From contig CM069765.1 of assembly GCA_036169595.1 (NCBI GenBank), positions 7,980,001-8,032,500 of the forward strand: DNA of 52,500 nt, given 5' to 3'. The translations under genes and the position numbers were made by a program. The DNA comes from Dictyostelium firmibasis (taxonomy: Eukaryota > Evosea > Eumycetozoa > Dictyosteliales > Dictyosteliaceae). Under the pieces are notes generated by a model. That model saw only the letters and a program-made list of their open reading frames with translations. It made no database searches and was not told the DNA's origin. Below, in pieces: positions 21,101-32,998 of this stretch. How positions within the stretch are numbered: the stretch's first letter is position 1; every line of letters begins with the position of its first letter.

Positions 21101-22349
21101 TAGAAAAGAATTATCTAAACCATCGTTAGAGTATCATCATATGCCAGGCCTTGGATTGGAGTATTTATTGGAGCTACCACCTTCATTTAAAGCTGTACCA
21201 AAATCATGGATCAAAGTAAACTCAACTCAGAAAATGGCACGTTATCATGCACCAGAGGTATTGGAACAACTTAAAATCCTTTCACAATGCAGAGAAACCT
21301 TAAAGATTCAATCACAAGAGTCATGGATTTCATTTTTGGGTGAATTCTCTACTGATTATAGTTTGTTTTCAAGTTTTGTAAATAAAATTTCAAATTTAGA
21401 TTGCTTATTTTCATTGGCAAAAGTATCAAGTTTAGAAGGTTATATTAGACCACAATTTGTCAATGAAAAGAAAGATGGTGGCATTCTAATTGAAAATGGT
21501 AGACATCCAGTTGTTGAAACAATTTTAAGTGGCAGTGATGGTTCTTATGTACCAAATACAATTGAGCTAAAAGAGACTGGTTGTAAATCAATGATTATCA
21601 CAGGTCCAAACATGGGTGGTAAATCATCTCTATTACGTCAGACAGCATTGATCGTAATTATGGCCCAAGTTGGTTGTTTTGTACCTGCCACATCTTGTAG
21701 TCTAAGTATTTTTGATGCAATTTATACACGTATGGGTGCAAGGGATTCAATTGGTACTGGCAAGAGTACATTCTTTATCGAGTTAGAGGAAACTTCCGAT
21801 ATCCTAAAGAACAGTACTCAAAATACATTGGTTATTTTAGATGAGCTTGGTAGAGGTACATCAACAAATGATGGTGTTGCAATAGCCTATTCAACACTTA
21901 AATACATTGTAGAAGTCATGAAATGCTATTGTCTCTTTGTAACTCATTATCCATTATTGGCACAATTGGAATTACAATATCCAACTCAGGTTGGTAATTT
22001 CCATATGGGCTATCTTGAAGAGAAACAAGATCAACAAAAATCTGTAATTCCAAAAGTGATCTTTTTATATAAACTGGCAAAAGGTGCCGCTCAAAATTCT
22101 TACGGTCTAAATATTGCACGTTTAGCTGGTTTACCAATGGAAGTTATCGCTAGTGCATTAAATAAATCAAATGAAATGAAAGACTCAATAACAAGAAGAG
22201 CAAATTTAGCTGATGGAAAAGATCAACAATTAATTGAAAATGAAATTAAATCTATCATTAAAAATTGGAATTCAAATAGAACCGATTTAAATTCAAATGA
22301 TTTATCACAATTTATTGAAAATTTTAAATCAATCCAATTAAAATTATAA
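18171..22349 (+). CDS. msh3: DNA mismatch repair protein Msh3 (MutS homologue)
   Basis: Single exon, 1392 residues from the ATG at 18171 (MPRLKLPKSF). The open frame continues upstream only through non-ATG, T-rich sequence, so this start is preferred. A PCNA-binding PIP box QTLMSSFF lies at residues 39-46. Residues 50-430 are low-complexity and charged, with a KE repeat. The mismatch-binding domain at about 440-530 reads VECGYKYKFFGEDAEVANKV and KVGIVEQTETAALKA, which is the Msh3 form, not the Msh6 form with its FYE motif. The ATPase has Walker A TGPNMGGKSS (Lys1151), Walker B VILDELGRGTST near 1221-1232, and the C-terminal helix-turn-helix. With Msh2 it should form MutS-beta, which repairs insertion/deletion loops. 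That is a notable task in a genome this rich in short tandem repeats. It converges on the Nop2 gene with only 68 bases between stops. Confidence 0.95.
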   Translation: MPRLKLPKSFKDDLESEKTATSTTTTTTRKKAPAIDPKQTLMSSFFTQISKSSENDKEIENKYIENDNKKKEKNKDTSENVVDDDNKQQNEKEKSTSTSPPKPKSPPTSKSPLATRRSSSASNTTTATTINNNDSIKIKDSKEKEKEKEKEKEKEKEKEKKITPTKSATKKPIPSRSSKKVISDDNDIYDDEKDQEDEEEEEKITLKKNNKSPSKASKSTAVNPAITTGRARVNRMNLDISFSSESEEDEKPRKKIIGKKRKKDDSDFESGSDSDTISEQSEVEIEEEEDLDSFKFNSSKKNNNKKNNRKKNEDYEEEEDNDELFKDIEMKDKSNTDDEEQEEGEPIVIGSGRVVLPKGTPDFQPDPKAGKKLLKAHLEIQSKEEVRRLQQQTQANGGGEGQTKGSDDEDEEVKKPTKAGAKSSAKKKGPAYTPLEQQYIAIKKENPDTVLMVECGYKYKFFGEDAEVANKVLNIYSYVAKNFLNCSIPTQRLFFHLRRLVMAGYKVGIVEQTETAALKAASSSKSQPFERKLTRVYTSSTFIDDDIDDQLTSSSPQYLVSFYETTPKNKNDDVVKNIKKQKDGEELDSTDDSIATATSTISFVAVSIKTGEIVYDTFKDNVMRSQLETILTHIKPSEILIPPTNTTNKQKVNSGVGSNHYCFSNLTSKCLKTYTKSTNVRTQGMDSQLYDYEYALGKLIDFYEESDSEDVLDFIKSTLNKEQIICLGILLSYLNEFIHFGSILKVKSNFKPFRVSNHLVLPHSTIVNLELLVNESDNKEKGSLIWLMNRTSTFSGSRMFINWICKPLNQLDLIKDRQDAVEELVNGIKLNSPPIVSIISLFKSHIPDLQRNLSRIYYKVQCTPKEFLNTMTSLQRIVELFKEINNNSKYKFNSTLLNSIFKLQNDNNDDNNNGDKLSERIKYFLSNINKETAKEYGTVGCDKSDLWVDLEKHEKIRGTKEKIEEVEKEFKKVLKNIRKELSKPSLEYHHMPGLGLEYLLELPPSFKAVPKSWIKVNSTQKMARYHAPEVLEQLKILSQCRETLKIQSQESWISFLGEFSTDYSLFSSFVNKISNLDCLFSLAKVSSLEGYIRPQFVNEKKDGGILIENGRHPVVETILSGSDGSYVPNTIELKETGCKSMIITGPNMGGKSSLLRQTALIVIMAQVGCFVPATSCSLSIFDAIYTRMGARDSIGTGKSTFFIELEETSDILKNSTQNTLVILDELGRGTSTNDGVAIAYSTLKYIVEVMKCYCLFVTHYPLLAQLELQYPTQVGNFHMGYLEEKQDQQKSVIPKVIFLYKLAKGAAQNSYGLNIARLAGLPMEVIASALNKSNEMKDSITRRANLADGKDQQLIENEIKSIIKNWNSNRTDLNSNDLSQFIENFKSIQLKL
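18595..18650 (+). repeat. AAAGAA hexanucleotide tract coding Lys-Glu
   Basis: About nine tandem copies of AAAGAA inside msh3, encoding alternating Lys and Glu in the disordered N-terminal region. Confidence 0.85.
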
Positions 22350-22417
22350 AATAATAAAATTTATAATAAAATAAATATGTATATGTTTTAATTTTTTTAT
22401 TTATATATATTGCTTGT

Positions 22418-24418
22418 TTATTTTTTTTTTTGTGGTTGTTGTTTTTTTACATATCTATTCTTTTTAGTTTCTTTTTTCTTATTACTAATTTTTGGTGTGT
22501 TATTATTTTTATTATTATCATTATTATTTAATTTATTTACTTGTTGTTTTTTATTTGGTTTTGATTCAGAATCTGAAGAAGAGGTATCAGAATTTTTTCT
22601 TTTATTTGAAATTTGTTTTTGTTGTTTTTCTTCATCTTTTGGAATAGTATTTGATCTTTTCTTTAATTTTGCAATATAGAAACCATCCATATTATGGGTG
22701 TGTGGGTAATAACGTTTGGTGAGAGATAAAGATGGATGGAAACGACTTTCTCTGTAAGAGGTGAAACCATCGACACCAAATTCGATTGTGGTATCGACTA
22801 CAATGACATCACGATTACGAAGTGCATAATCGACGACTGCTTCATTTTCTTCGACAGTGAGAGAACAAGTTGAATAAACGATGATACCACCGGTTGGAGA
22901 TGCAGCATCAACTGAATCGATGGCTTTAAGTAATAATTCCTTTTGAGTGTGAGTACAAGTGATAACATCTTGTTCACTCTTTGAGATTTTAATTTGTGGA
23001 TCCTTTGAAATGACACCCAAACCAACACATGGGGCATCAACTAAAACACGATCGAAACCACTAAGAACTGATGGATATTGACGACCGTCTAAATTTGAAA
23101 CCATACAATTCTTTACACCTAAACGATGAATATTTGCAACCAATGATTTGATTCTATCTTTGTTTACATCATTTGCTACCAAAGTACCAGTGTTTTTCAT
23201 CATGGCTGCAATGTAAGTTGTTTTACCACCTGGAGAAGCGCACAAATCTAAAACACGTTCATTTGGTTGTGGTGCTAATGCTAAAACTGGCAAGAATGAA
23301 CTTGCACTTTGTTGAATATATTGACCTGCCAAGTACTCTGGTGTGGCACCGATAGCTACTTGAGTGTCGTAAATGGTTAAACCGACTTGTGACCATTTAA
23401 TTGGTTCTAAATGGACACCACGTGCAATTAATGCCTCTGCCAAATCCTTTCTACGAACTTTGAGTGTATTGGCTCTAATGGTCAATGGACGATGGGTTTC
23501 ATTGGCTTCAAAGAATTCTAATGCTTCTGAGGCATTGAAAATCTTTAAAAATACATCGGCTAACCATTGAGAATATCCAAAGTAGGTACAAATATCCTCT
23601 CTTAAACGATCCATATAAGTTTGTCTTGAAATTCCTTGTTTTCTTTGTTGACCAAAGTTCTCCAATGTTTGAATGACATCTTTAATTCTTTGATATACCA
23701 TCGGTAAATCAATATTCAATAAATCATCTTTCTTTTCTTTCTCTTCTTCATCTTCATCTTCATCATCTTCTCCCTCTGATCCATCTTGAGAATCTTCTGC
23801 TTCTGATTCATCACCTTGAGTTGGATCGAATTTATCTGCCTCTGGAATCTCTTTATTAAAATCACTTTGAATTTCTTTAATATTTTCCAACTCTTCTTTT
23901 CTTTTCTTTGCTATTAATTTTTTACTTTGAATTTCAAAATTTGTTTGTTCTTCCTCTTCTTCATCGGAATCTTCATCTTCATCTTCTTCTTCATCTTCAT
24001 CTTCTTCTTCATCATCTTCTTTATTTTTCATTTTTAACCATTTTTGATTCTCATCAGAAAAACCTTTAGTATTTTTTTTATTGAAATCATCATCAGATTC
24101 TTCTTCATCATCTGAATCTATTAGTCTAAAAAAAAATTAAAAAAATTAAAAATTAGTTTAAATAAAAAAAAATTATAAAAAAAAAAAGTTTAAAATTTAC
24201 TTTGATTTCTTTGGTGTTTCCTCTGAAACCTCTTCAAATTCAGAGTCATCTTCTTCTGATTCTTGTTGAATAACTGGTTTTTTAGATGGAGCAACAGATT
24301 TTTTGGTAACAGTAGCTACTTTTTTAATTGGAACTGGAGCTGGTGTGGTTTTCTTGGCACCAACTAATCTTTTGCCGGTTGGTGCTTTAACTGGTGCAAC
24401 TGCTGATTTTCTATTCAT
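22418..24418 (-). CDS. nop2: Nop2/NSUN1 rRNA cytosine-5 methyltransferase
   Basis: Two exons: 24201-24418 and 22418-24125, with a GTAAAT donor and a TTTAG acceptor, joined within a Lys codon, giving 641 residues. The N-terminus is Lys- and acid-rich, typical of nucleolar proteins. The core (about residues 250-590) has the NOL1/NOP2/Sun fold. The SAM motif is DLCASPGGKTTY. DAPCVGLG and YSTCSL supply the two cysteines used in m5C catalysis and product release. The C-terminus is a Lys/Asn-rich tail. In yeast Nop2 methylates 25S rRNA and is needed for 60S subunit assembly. The FERVLVDAPC region and PHTHNMDGFYIAKLKK end are conserved. Length is close to yeast Nop2 (618). Confidence 0.93.
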
Positions 24419-24590
24419 TTATTTATATATATATTATGTATGTGAATTATTTTTATATTATGTATTTTTATTTATCTATTTATAATAATAAAAATATTCT
24501 CACTCGTGTATGGGTAAATTGAATGAGATTTGTTCGAATTATTATAATCAACAAAAAAACGAATGAAAAAACGACAAAAAAAAAAAATTC

Positions 24591-24626
<36 letters not shown>

Positions 24627-24948
24627 CAAAATTTTTTAAAAAATAAATAAATAAAAATAAATAAAAATTATTGATTCCGATTTTACTAATTTTGTTGTCA
24701 TTATTTTATTTGTTTTCATTACTATTATTAATATTATTTTTTATTTCTTTCTATCCTTAGAATTTTAAAAAAAAGAGTTAAAACTATAATTTTTTTTATT
24801 TTTTTTAATTTTATTTTTATTTTTTATTTTTTTTTCTTTTTTTCTTTTTTTTTTTATTTTTTTTTTTGCTAATTACATGTTATTTGAATAGTGGAGTTTT
24901 TTTTTTTTTTTTTCTTATATATATATTTGGAATATAATATTACTCTTG

Positions 24949-24989
<41 letters not shown>

Positions 24990-25124
24990 GAACATAATTT
25001 TTCAAATTTGTTTTTTTTTTTTTTTTTCTCCATTTAGTTTATTATAGGTCTACCAGATTTTTTTATCCAAAAAAAAAAAAAAAGAAAAAAAACAAAAAAA
25101 CATTTACACATTTCTTTTTTTATT

Positions 25125-25167
<43 letters not shown>

Positions 25168-25241
25168 CATTTTAAAAATTATTTAAATTAAAAACATCCA
25201 AAATAAATATACATACATTTATTAAAAATATTTATAAAAAA
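24419..25241. other. Divergent promoter region, Nop2 / splicing factor
   Basis: Head-to-head spacer made mostly of T and A runs, including A runs at 24598-24624 and 24949-24984 and a T run near 25132-25167. The word GTTCGAATT near 24530 recalls a tRNA T-arm but no tRNA can be folded around it. No other feature recognised. Confidence 0.65.
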
Positions 25242-26694
25242 ATGTCGATGAATAGAATTAAAGAGAATATAAACAATAAATCTAAATTTGAAGAAGAAGA
25301 TGATATAGATGGTATACCTATCAATAGAGTGGCGAAACCAACAACATTACCATTTGGTATGAGCGAGAAAAAGTTAGCACCTAGTACAATGAGTAAAGTA
25401 ACAAATGAAAAGATAAAAGATTTGACGAGTAATACATCATCACAATTAAAGTCTCAAATTCAATCTCAAAAAAGAAAGGATGAATCAGATTCAAAATTAA
25501 AAAAAGAGAATTCAGACATTAATAAAGTTTACAATGATTTCCTTAGTGAACATGAAAACAAACCAACAGACAGTACTCCAAAATTTGTAAAAGGTGGTAC
25601 TTTCATATTATCTGATGATATAAATAATGATGATGACAATAGCAACGACAATAACAACATCAATAATAACAACAACATAGAAGCTTCAAATCAATTATCA
25701 TCAAAAGATACTCGTGACAGAGATCATGATAGTAGAGATCGAGATAATAGAGATAGTCAAAAAGATAGAGACCGTGACAGTAGAGACTACCGTGGTAGTG
25801 ATAGAGACCGCGACCGTGACAGAGATAGAGATCGTGATAGTAGAGATTATCGTAGTAATAGTGATAGAGACAGAGATCGTGATAGAGATAGAGAACGAGA
25901 TAGAGAAAGAGAGCGTGATAGAGAACGTGATAGAGATAGAGATAGAGAAAGGGAGAGAGAAAGAGAAAGAGAAAGAGATAGGGACAGAGAAAGAGATCGT
26001 GATAGAGATAGAGACTACAGAGACAGAGACAGAGATAGAGATCGTGATAGAGATAGAGACAGAGTTCGTGACAGTAGAGACTATAGAGACAGAGATCGTG
26101 ATAGAGATAGAGATAGAGACAGATATTCAACAACAACATCATCATCAACGGCATCAAATACAACTACTGAACCACAACCACCTTCCTCATCATCGTCATC
26201 ATCATCTAAAAAGAAAGCACCAAGAACAATTGATATGTTAAAGGATGAATTTAAACAAATTCAAGAGGAAAGAGAAAAAGATAAAAAATCATCGACATCG
26301 ACAACAACAACAACATCATCATTATCATCGAATCAATCAGTTGAAGAAGAAACAGATGAGGAATATTTTACAACATTATTTTTAGGTACATTATCAGTTG
26401 AATCCAATGAACAGGTTATTGCTGAATTATTTTCAACTTATGGTAATATTAGTTCAATTAAAATCATTACACCAAAGAATGAGGATGATCGTAAACGTGG
26501 TATAAACTATTGTGCAATTGTAACATATCAATATCCAAGAGATGCTCACAATGCAATGAAAGATTTAACTGGCAAAAAATTATTAGGGCGTGAGTTAAGA
26601 ATAGGTTGGGCTAAAATTCAAATTAAACAACCAAGAAATAATGAAAATAATAGTAATAGTTTTAATAATAATAATAATAATAGTAATAGTAATA

Positions 26695-26751
<57 letters not shown>

Positions 26752-28290
26752 GTAATAATAACAATAATATTAATAATAGCTTTTATAATATGCCATATGG
26801 CATGAATAATAATAATAATGGACCTATTAAAATTCAAGTTCAAATACCTCAAAATTTATTTGTAAAGAGTATTATTGATAATTTAGCCTATTATGTATCA
26901 AAAGAAGGCTATCCATTTGAAAAATTAATACAAGAACGTGAATATTCAAATATGAACTTTCAATTCTTATTTGATAATCAATCAGATGATTATTATTATT
27001 ATAGTTGGAAGGTTTATTCACTAATAAATGGTGACACACAAACTCATTGGAAATCAAAACCAATTGAAATGATTAGGGATAATTTAATATTTATACCTCC
27101 AACAATTGATCGTAGTAATAATCAACATTCATCCACCACAACATCTTCATCGATGACCATCACCCCTGCCACAATATCTTCTTCATTATCATCCATTGGT
27201 AATAATATTATTCAACAACAACAACAACAGCAACAACCACTTCCAATTTCTTTACGTGTGAAATTTGAAGAGTATGTAAAGAGTTTAACTGCACAACGTG
27301 AAAAGGTTTGTGAGTTAATGGTAATGTCTATAGATAATTCAGATTATAGTGCTGATATTGTAGATATTATAGTTGGTTCATTCTTTGATTCAATTAGTAA
27401 TTTAAATGGAAAGGAAAGTATAAATTCAAAAATTTCAAAATTATATTTAATGTCGGATATATTACATAACTGTACAGTAAATGTTAAAAATGTTTCATCT
27501 TATCGTGGTTTGTAGGTTTTTCATAAATAAGTTTGGAGAAAAAAAAACCAATTAATATTGACATACTCTCATTTTTTTTTTTTTTTTTTTTTTTTGTTGT
27601 TTTAGATTTGAAAATAAATTGGCATTAGTATTCCAAAATTTAAGTTTTACATATAAATCAATTGGTGGTAGGGTTTCAGCACAAAATTTCAAAGAAAAGA
27701 TAACAAAGGTATTAAATAGTTGGGACAAGTCATCACTGTATTCAAAATCATTTTTATTGGGGTTAAGATTCACTTTTTCAGTTTATATTAAACCAACAAC
27801 ATCTTCATCATCTTCGATTGATAACCAAAATCAAAATATAGAAGGAGATGATGATATTGATGGTATTCCAATTAATAATAGTAATAGTGATAGAAATAGT
27901 AATAGTAATAGTGATAAATTATCAATGTCAACACAACAAATCGATTTATATTGTAAAAATAATGGGTTGGTTAAATGTGATACAATTGAGGATACTATGG
28001 ATAAGATTGATCAATTTAAAAAGTATTTGGCTCAAGAATCAGAAAAAGAGGACCAATTGGTACATCAATTATCAAAGGATACTTTGGATTCAATAGAAGA
28101 AGAGATTGAAACTTATAAAAAGAAATTATCTATCAGTTCAAATGAATCTTCTCAAGAAAAAGAAACTTTAATTAATGAATACAGAACAACTTTAATAAAA
28201 GCTGCTGCCTCTCAAAAAATTTCATCACTTAAAAGAGATTTCGAAATTAGTAATTCCAATCGACAAAATAAGCAACAAAGATATCAATAG
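25242..28290 (+). CDS. U2SURP/SR140-like splicing factor (RRM - SURP - CID)
   Basis: Two exons: 25242-27511 and 27606-28290, donor GTAGGT, acceptor TTTAG, joined in a Leu codon so that SYRGLFENKL is restored. This gives 984 residues. An Arg-Asp/Arg-Glu repeat domain covers residues 158-294. An RRM lies at about 376-460 (LFLGTL ... NYCAIVTY). A SURP motif lies at about 540-610 (YYVSKEGYPFEKLIQ, FQFLFDN). A CID-type helical domain spans the intron (LYLMSDILHNC). That order is diagnostic for U2SURP/SR140, a U2 snRNP-associated spliceosome protein in the nucleus. The N-terminal DGIPINRVAKP resembles the end-domain DIDGIPI motif, which is repeated near the C-terminus. The RD-type repeat takes the place of the usual RS domain. 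An Asn tract separates RRM and SURP. Confidence 0.92.
25714..26124 (+). repeat. Degenerate GAT-AGA type repeat coding Arg-Asp/Arg-Glu
   Basis: Roughly 410 bases of variants of GATAGAGATCGT in frame within the splicing factor gene. The protein alternates Arg with Asp or Glu, with a few Ser, over about 137 residues. The opposite strand is open too, which is a by-product of the repeat. Confidence 0.85.
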
Positions 28291-28524
28291 ATGATTAAAT
28301 AAATTTTAAAAAAATAAAATAAAATAATTAAAAAAATAAAATAAAAACAGTAAAAAAAAAAATAAAAAAAACAATTTGACCAAAAAAAAATATTTAAATT
28401 TGTAAAATATTTAATTTTTATTTAATTTAATTCCAAATTATTTGAAGTGGAGTAGGGGTCAAAGAAAAAAAATAAAAAAAAAAAATAATAATTAAATTAA
28501 AAAAAAATAATAAAAAAATATAAT

Positions 28525-28556
<32 letters not shown>

Positions 28557-29094
28557 CAAAATAAAAAAAAAAAAAACAATTTGTAAAGATCTTTACACAC
28601 ACACAGTTAACTGCTCTAATTCTTATTAAATTTATAAAATACACATTATCCATTTATCCTTTTTTTAATTTTTTTTTTTTTTATATACAATTATTTCAAT
28701 ATTTTATTTTATTTTATTTTTTATTTTTTAATTTTATTTTATTTTATTTTATTTTTTTGTATTTTTTAGTTCACTCAAAAAATTCAAAAATAACTTATTT
28801 TTTTCTCCTTTTTTTTAATTTTTTCTGTCATTCTTTTTTATCCTGTATATAGTATTAATAATAATTTATTTATATTTCTTTTTTTTTTTTTTATAGTTTT
28901 TTTTTTTTTTTTTTTTTTTTTTGTAAAATTTTTTTTTTTAAATAATATTTATTTGTAAATAGAAAAATAATACCCGCATTTTGCGCGCGCCAAATAAAAA
29001 TAAAAAAATAGTTCGCCCAGCAAAACTAACAACAGTAATATTAGTGTCACAACAATAATAAAGAAGAGAACAACAATTACAACAACAATACAAT
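28291..29094. other. Spacer upstream of the kinesin gene
   Basis: AT-rich with many homopolymer runs; a CACACACACAG word at about 28595-28606. The last 120 bases contain a G+C-rich E2F-like palindrome, listed separately. Nothing coding recognised. Confidence 0.65.
28978..28995. promoter_or_regulatory. E2F-type GC palindrome upstream of kinesin gene
   Basis: TTTTGCGCGCGCCAAA at 28979-28994 contains, on the minus strand, TTTGGCGCGC, a classical E2F/DP site. It is nearly a palindrome, lies about 100 bases before the ATG, and is by far the most G+C-rich word in this spacer. Cell-cycle control of the kinesin is inferred. Confidence 0.6.
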
Positions 29095-30647
29095 ATGGAA
29101 TCACCTATTGTAGAAGGCAATAGTGGTGAAGTTGCCACACCAACACTCCCACAACAACCACAACCAGTTAGTAGTAATATTAGAGTTGTATGCAGAGTAA
29201 GACCATTAACTGAATTAGAAAAAGGTAAAAATGAACACTCTATTGTACATTTTTTTGACTCAAACTCCATCTCAATTAGAGCTAATGGCCCTCAATTTAC
29301 ATTTGATCGTATTTTTGGTTTTGGTGAAACACAATCCCAAATATTTGAAGATGTAGCAGAACCTATCGTAAATGATTTCTTAGATGGTTATCATGGTACT
29401 ATCATTGCATATGGTCAAACTGCCAGTGGTATGTTTTAATATAAATATAATTCTTATTTTTCATTATGGGCCTAATTTTAATTGTCTCTCTATAATTTAT
29501 CTATTTATCTTTTAAATATTTATTAACAAATATTAATTTCTACAATTAAAGGTAAAACGTTTACAATGGTTGGTGATCCAAGTTCACATGGCATTATTCC
29601 AAGAGTAATTGAGAGTATTTTTTTGGGTATCTCAAAGATGAGGGAAAAGGATACATCATTGTCCCTTGCATTTTGTTTAAAAATATCTGCATTGGAGTTG
29701 TATAATGAGAAACTCTATGATCTCTATGATTCCTCAAAGAGTAATCTTAATATTAGAGAACATAAACAAAATGGTATCTACGTTGAGGGTATTAGTGAAA
29801 TAGTTATCTCTAGTATCGAAGATGCATATCATTTTTTAAATATTTCAAATAATAATAGAGCAATTGCTGCAACAAGTATGTATATTAAATGTTTTTTTTA
29901 ATAAGGTTTAAAAATTAACTTCTTTTTTTTTTTCAAATAAAGAAATGAGTGCTGCAAGTTCAAGAAGTCACTCTGTATTAATGATTGAATTATCACAACA
30001 AAATTTATCAATGGAAAGTTCAAAGATCTCCAAATTATTTTTAGTAGATTTAGCAGGTAGTGAAAGAGCACATAAAACTGGTGCTGAAGGTGATCGTATG
30101 CAAGAAGCAAAGAATATTAATTTATCATTATCAGCATTGGGCAAAGTTATCAATGCATTGACTTGTGGTGCACCATATGTTCCATATCGTGATAGTAAAC
30201 TCACTAGAGTATTACAAGATTCATTAGGTGGTAACTCAAAGACATCATTAATTATCAACTGTTCACCAAGTAACAATAATGAACATGAAACTATTACAAC
30301 ACTTCAGTTTGGTACACGTGCAAAAACCATTAAAAATCAACCAAAAATCAATAAAAAAATTACATATCATGAATTGGAGTTATTCATTATCAAATTGGCA
30401 AAGGATTTAGAGAAAAGTCGTAAAGAGTGTGAAGAGATTACAAGAAGTAAAAATTTAGAGATTAACAATCTTTTAATTCAATTAGAAAACAATCAAAAAA
30501 TTGTTGTAGAAAGAAACCAAATGCTAGAGTCATTAAATAGTCGCCAAACTTCAAATAGTCATTCATTTGACAATACTTTCAAAGAAATTGAAAATACATC
30601 CGAAAATAGTAAAATTATTTTTGATGATTTAAATGATTTAAATGATG

Positions 30648-30679
<32 letters not shown>

Positions 30680-32998
30680 TATAATAATACTATTAAATAT
30701 CAAGAAGAATCTGAATCAGATCAAAAAGAAAATAATGAAAAAGACGATGAGGATCAAAACAATTCTAGCTTTGATTCAATTAAAGTTGATGACTTAAGAG
30801 ATTTACATGATGAACCAGATATTCAAGACATCATTTTAAATAGCACTGTAAATAATGGTTCTGATGATGATGATGATGATGACGAAACCAATGGCTATTT
30901 AAGTCATTCATTAAAAGATATTAAAGCTCCAGAGATTTCTAATTTTGGACCTCCAATTAGTGAAAATGTAAATGAACATAGTAATGATATTAACAATAAT
31001 AATAATGGTAGTAATAGTGGTGGTTTGAGAGTATCAACTTCCTATATTACATCATCACCAAATGTATCACCAAAAATCAATAACAATTCCCCTCCTCTCT
31101 TTAGTTATTTTAAAACTAAAGATTTTCAAACACAACCATTACCATCAGATGAAAACGATAAGTTTTTTAATGACTTGGCCACAAAACAAGAACAAGAACA
31201 CCGTCAACATGACGAAGAGAATGATGATACTAAATCAACCACTTCAACCACCACAACCATAACCACCATCGATATGAACGCATCTCAACCATCAGGTATT
31301 GATGATCCAATAGAGTTTACAATAATTAAATCTGATAAAACCATTACCTCAACACTTGAAAGAGAGGTTGCACAACCATCCTCGTTATCAAATTCAACAT
31401 CACTTTTAGATATTGAAACTGTTGAATCTTCAACGCTGCCAGCTCCTCCACCTGTAACAACAACCACAACATTAACAACGGTTACAACTACAAAACTCAC
31501 AAAAACAACAAATGTACCAGCGAATACAAATGATATTAATAGCATTGATGATTTTGGCTTCTCAAAGATTGAAGAAGAGGGATCAACGAGCAATCGTAAA
31601 CCAAATGATACTGGTATTATTTTATTTGACGATGAAGATAATGAGAGTGAAGAAGTTATTATCGATAGTGATCAAGATACTCATTCTGGTAGAAATAATT
31701 TATTGAACACATTCAAAACCGATCACCATCGTGGTGATTTTGGTGCAACACCTACCAAATCAACCTATAACAATAATGGAAATGTTACAATAAAAGAATT
31801 TGAAACTCCAATATCTTCTCAACAAACTCTTATTCTTCAAACAACCTCTGCAAATCCATCAAACTTTTCAATAAATGAAGAACCATTATCACCAGCTTCA
31901 TCATCATCATCAACAATACCACCACCACCAATGAAAAAAACAAAAAAAAACAAATCAAAATCTCCTTGGATTATTTTAACTATCATTTTAGTTTTCAGCT
32001 CACTTTTGTTTTTATATCTTCCAGAATATAAAGAAAGATTTAGCAAACGTAGAGACTTTTTGAACGCTTTGGAAATCTTCTCTGATTATCCAACCGGTGA
32101 AAAAATTACACTTTATAGAAATAACCAAATTTTATTAGCAAAAAAATTATACGGTGGAAGTAGTAAACAATATGACGAAGAAATGAAAACTTTTATCACT
32201 GCCTACAATGGATTAATTGAGATGAGTTTGTATTACTTTTTTTCAATGAAAATATATATATATAAACTAATTTCTTTTTTTTTTTTTTCTTCTGCAGATT
32301 ATTTCGAAACATTTGTTTCAAATATGTTAGGATCCACAATTGATTTAAGAATATTTAGCGATGATTTAATTTTTAATAAAACAAAAAAATTAAAAGAGTA
32401 TATCCATATTCTTGAATCAAACAAGAATGTTAATGTTAAAGATGATGAACAACATCCAATCAAAAATCAACTTTTAGAGCAATTGGAGGATCAAAAAAAT
32501 CTATTGCAACTAAATGAAGACTTGAAATTGGAAATCAAAAACCAAGCAAATAGTATTAAATTTTTGGATAAAGAGAGTAAAGAAAAGGATAATAAGATTA
32601 AAGAAAAGGATAGTGAAATTAAAGAAAAGGGTGAAAAAATCCAATATTTGGAATCACAAATCCTTGGCCAAGAAAAGGCAAGAAACAATACCTTGGTTGA
32701 AACAGTAATTGAACTTCAAGAAGAGAAAAAAGATTTACTCTCTAAAGTCTCAAATTTAGAAGGTGATAAGAAATCATTGGGTGTTCTTGTCAATAAATTC
32801 AAATCTGAAAAGAGTGAACTGGAAATTGTGGTAACTAAATTGGAAGAGAAAATTGAAGATCTCTCTGCTTACCCCATCATGAAATATCCAACACCAATCA
32901 CCAAAGTTTTGAACTTTATCAGTGCAACCACCGAACAACTCAAACAATACTTTTTTGATGTATGTGAAAAAATTTATGTTCGCATTAATAAAATTTAA
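29095..32998 (+). CDS. kif9: Kinesin with N-terminal motor and single transmembrane helix (Kif9-like)
   Basis: Four exons: 29095-29428, 29552-29875, 29943-32225 and 32298-32998, donors GTATGT, GTATGT and GTTTGT, frames conserved, 1213 residues. The motor (about 25-370) has [11 protein letters not shown], the P-loop YGQTASGKTFTM restored across intron 1, ASSRSHS across intron 2, and [15 protein letters not shown]. Residues 380-880 are low-complexity, with acidic and Asn-rich tracts. A hydrophobic helix [18 protein letters not shown] lies at about 896-913. It is followed by a 300-residue domain with coiled coil. A membrane-anchored kinesin fits the published Dictyostelium Kif9, which ties the centrosome to the nuclear envelope; the symbol rests on that recollection. 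The P-loop has Ala where most kinesins have Gly. Confidence 0.88.

Noticed and set aside
18171-22349. Msh6 as identity of the MutS gene
   Set aside because: The mismatch-binding segment VECGYKYKFFGEDAE is the Msh3 form; the Msh6 FYE motif is absent.
24520-24545. tRNA T-arm-like word GTTCGAATT
   Set aside because: No acceptor, D or anticodon stems can be drawn around it.
25660-26163. Long antisense frame opposite the splicing factor
   Set aside because: A shadow of the GATAGA-type repeat; no start context or family.
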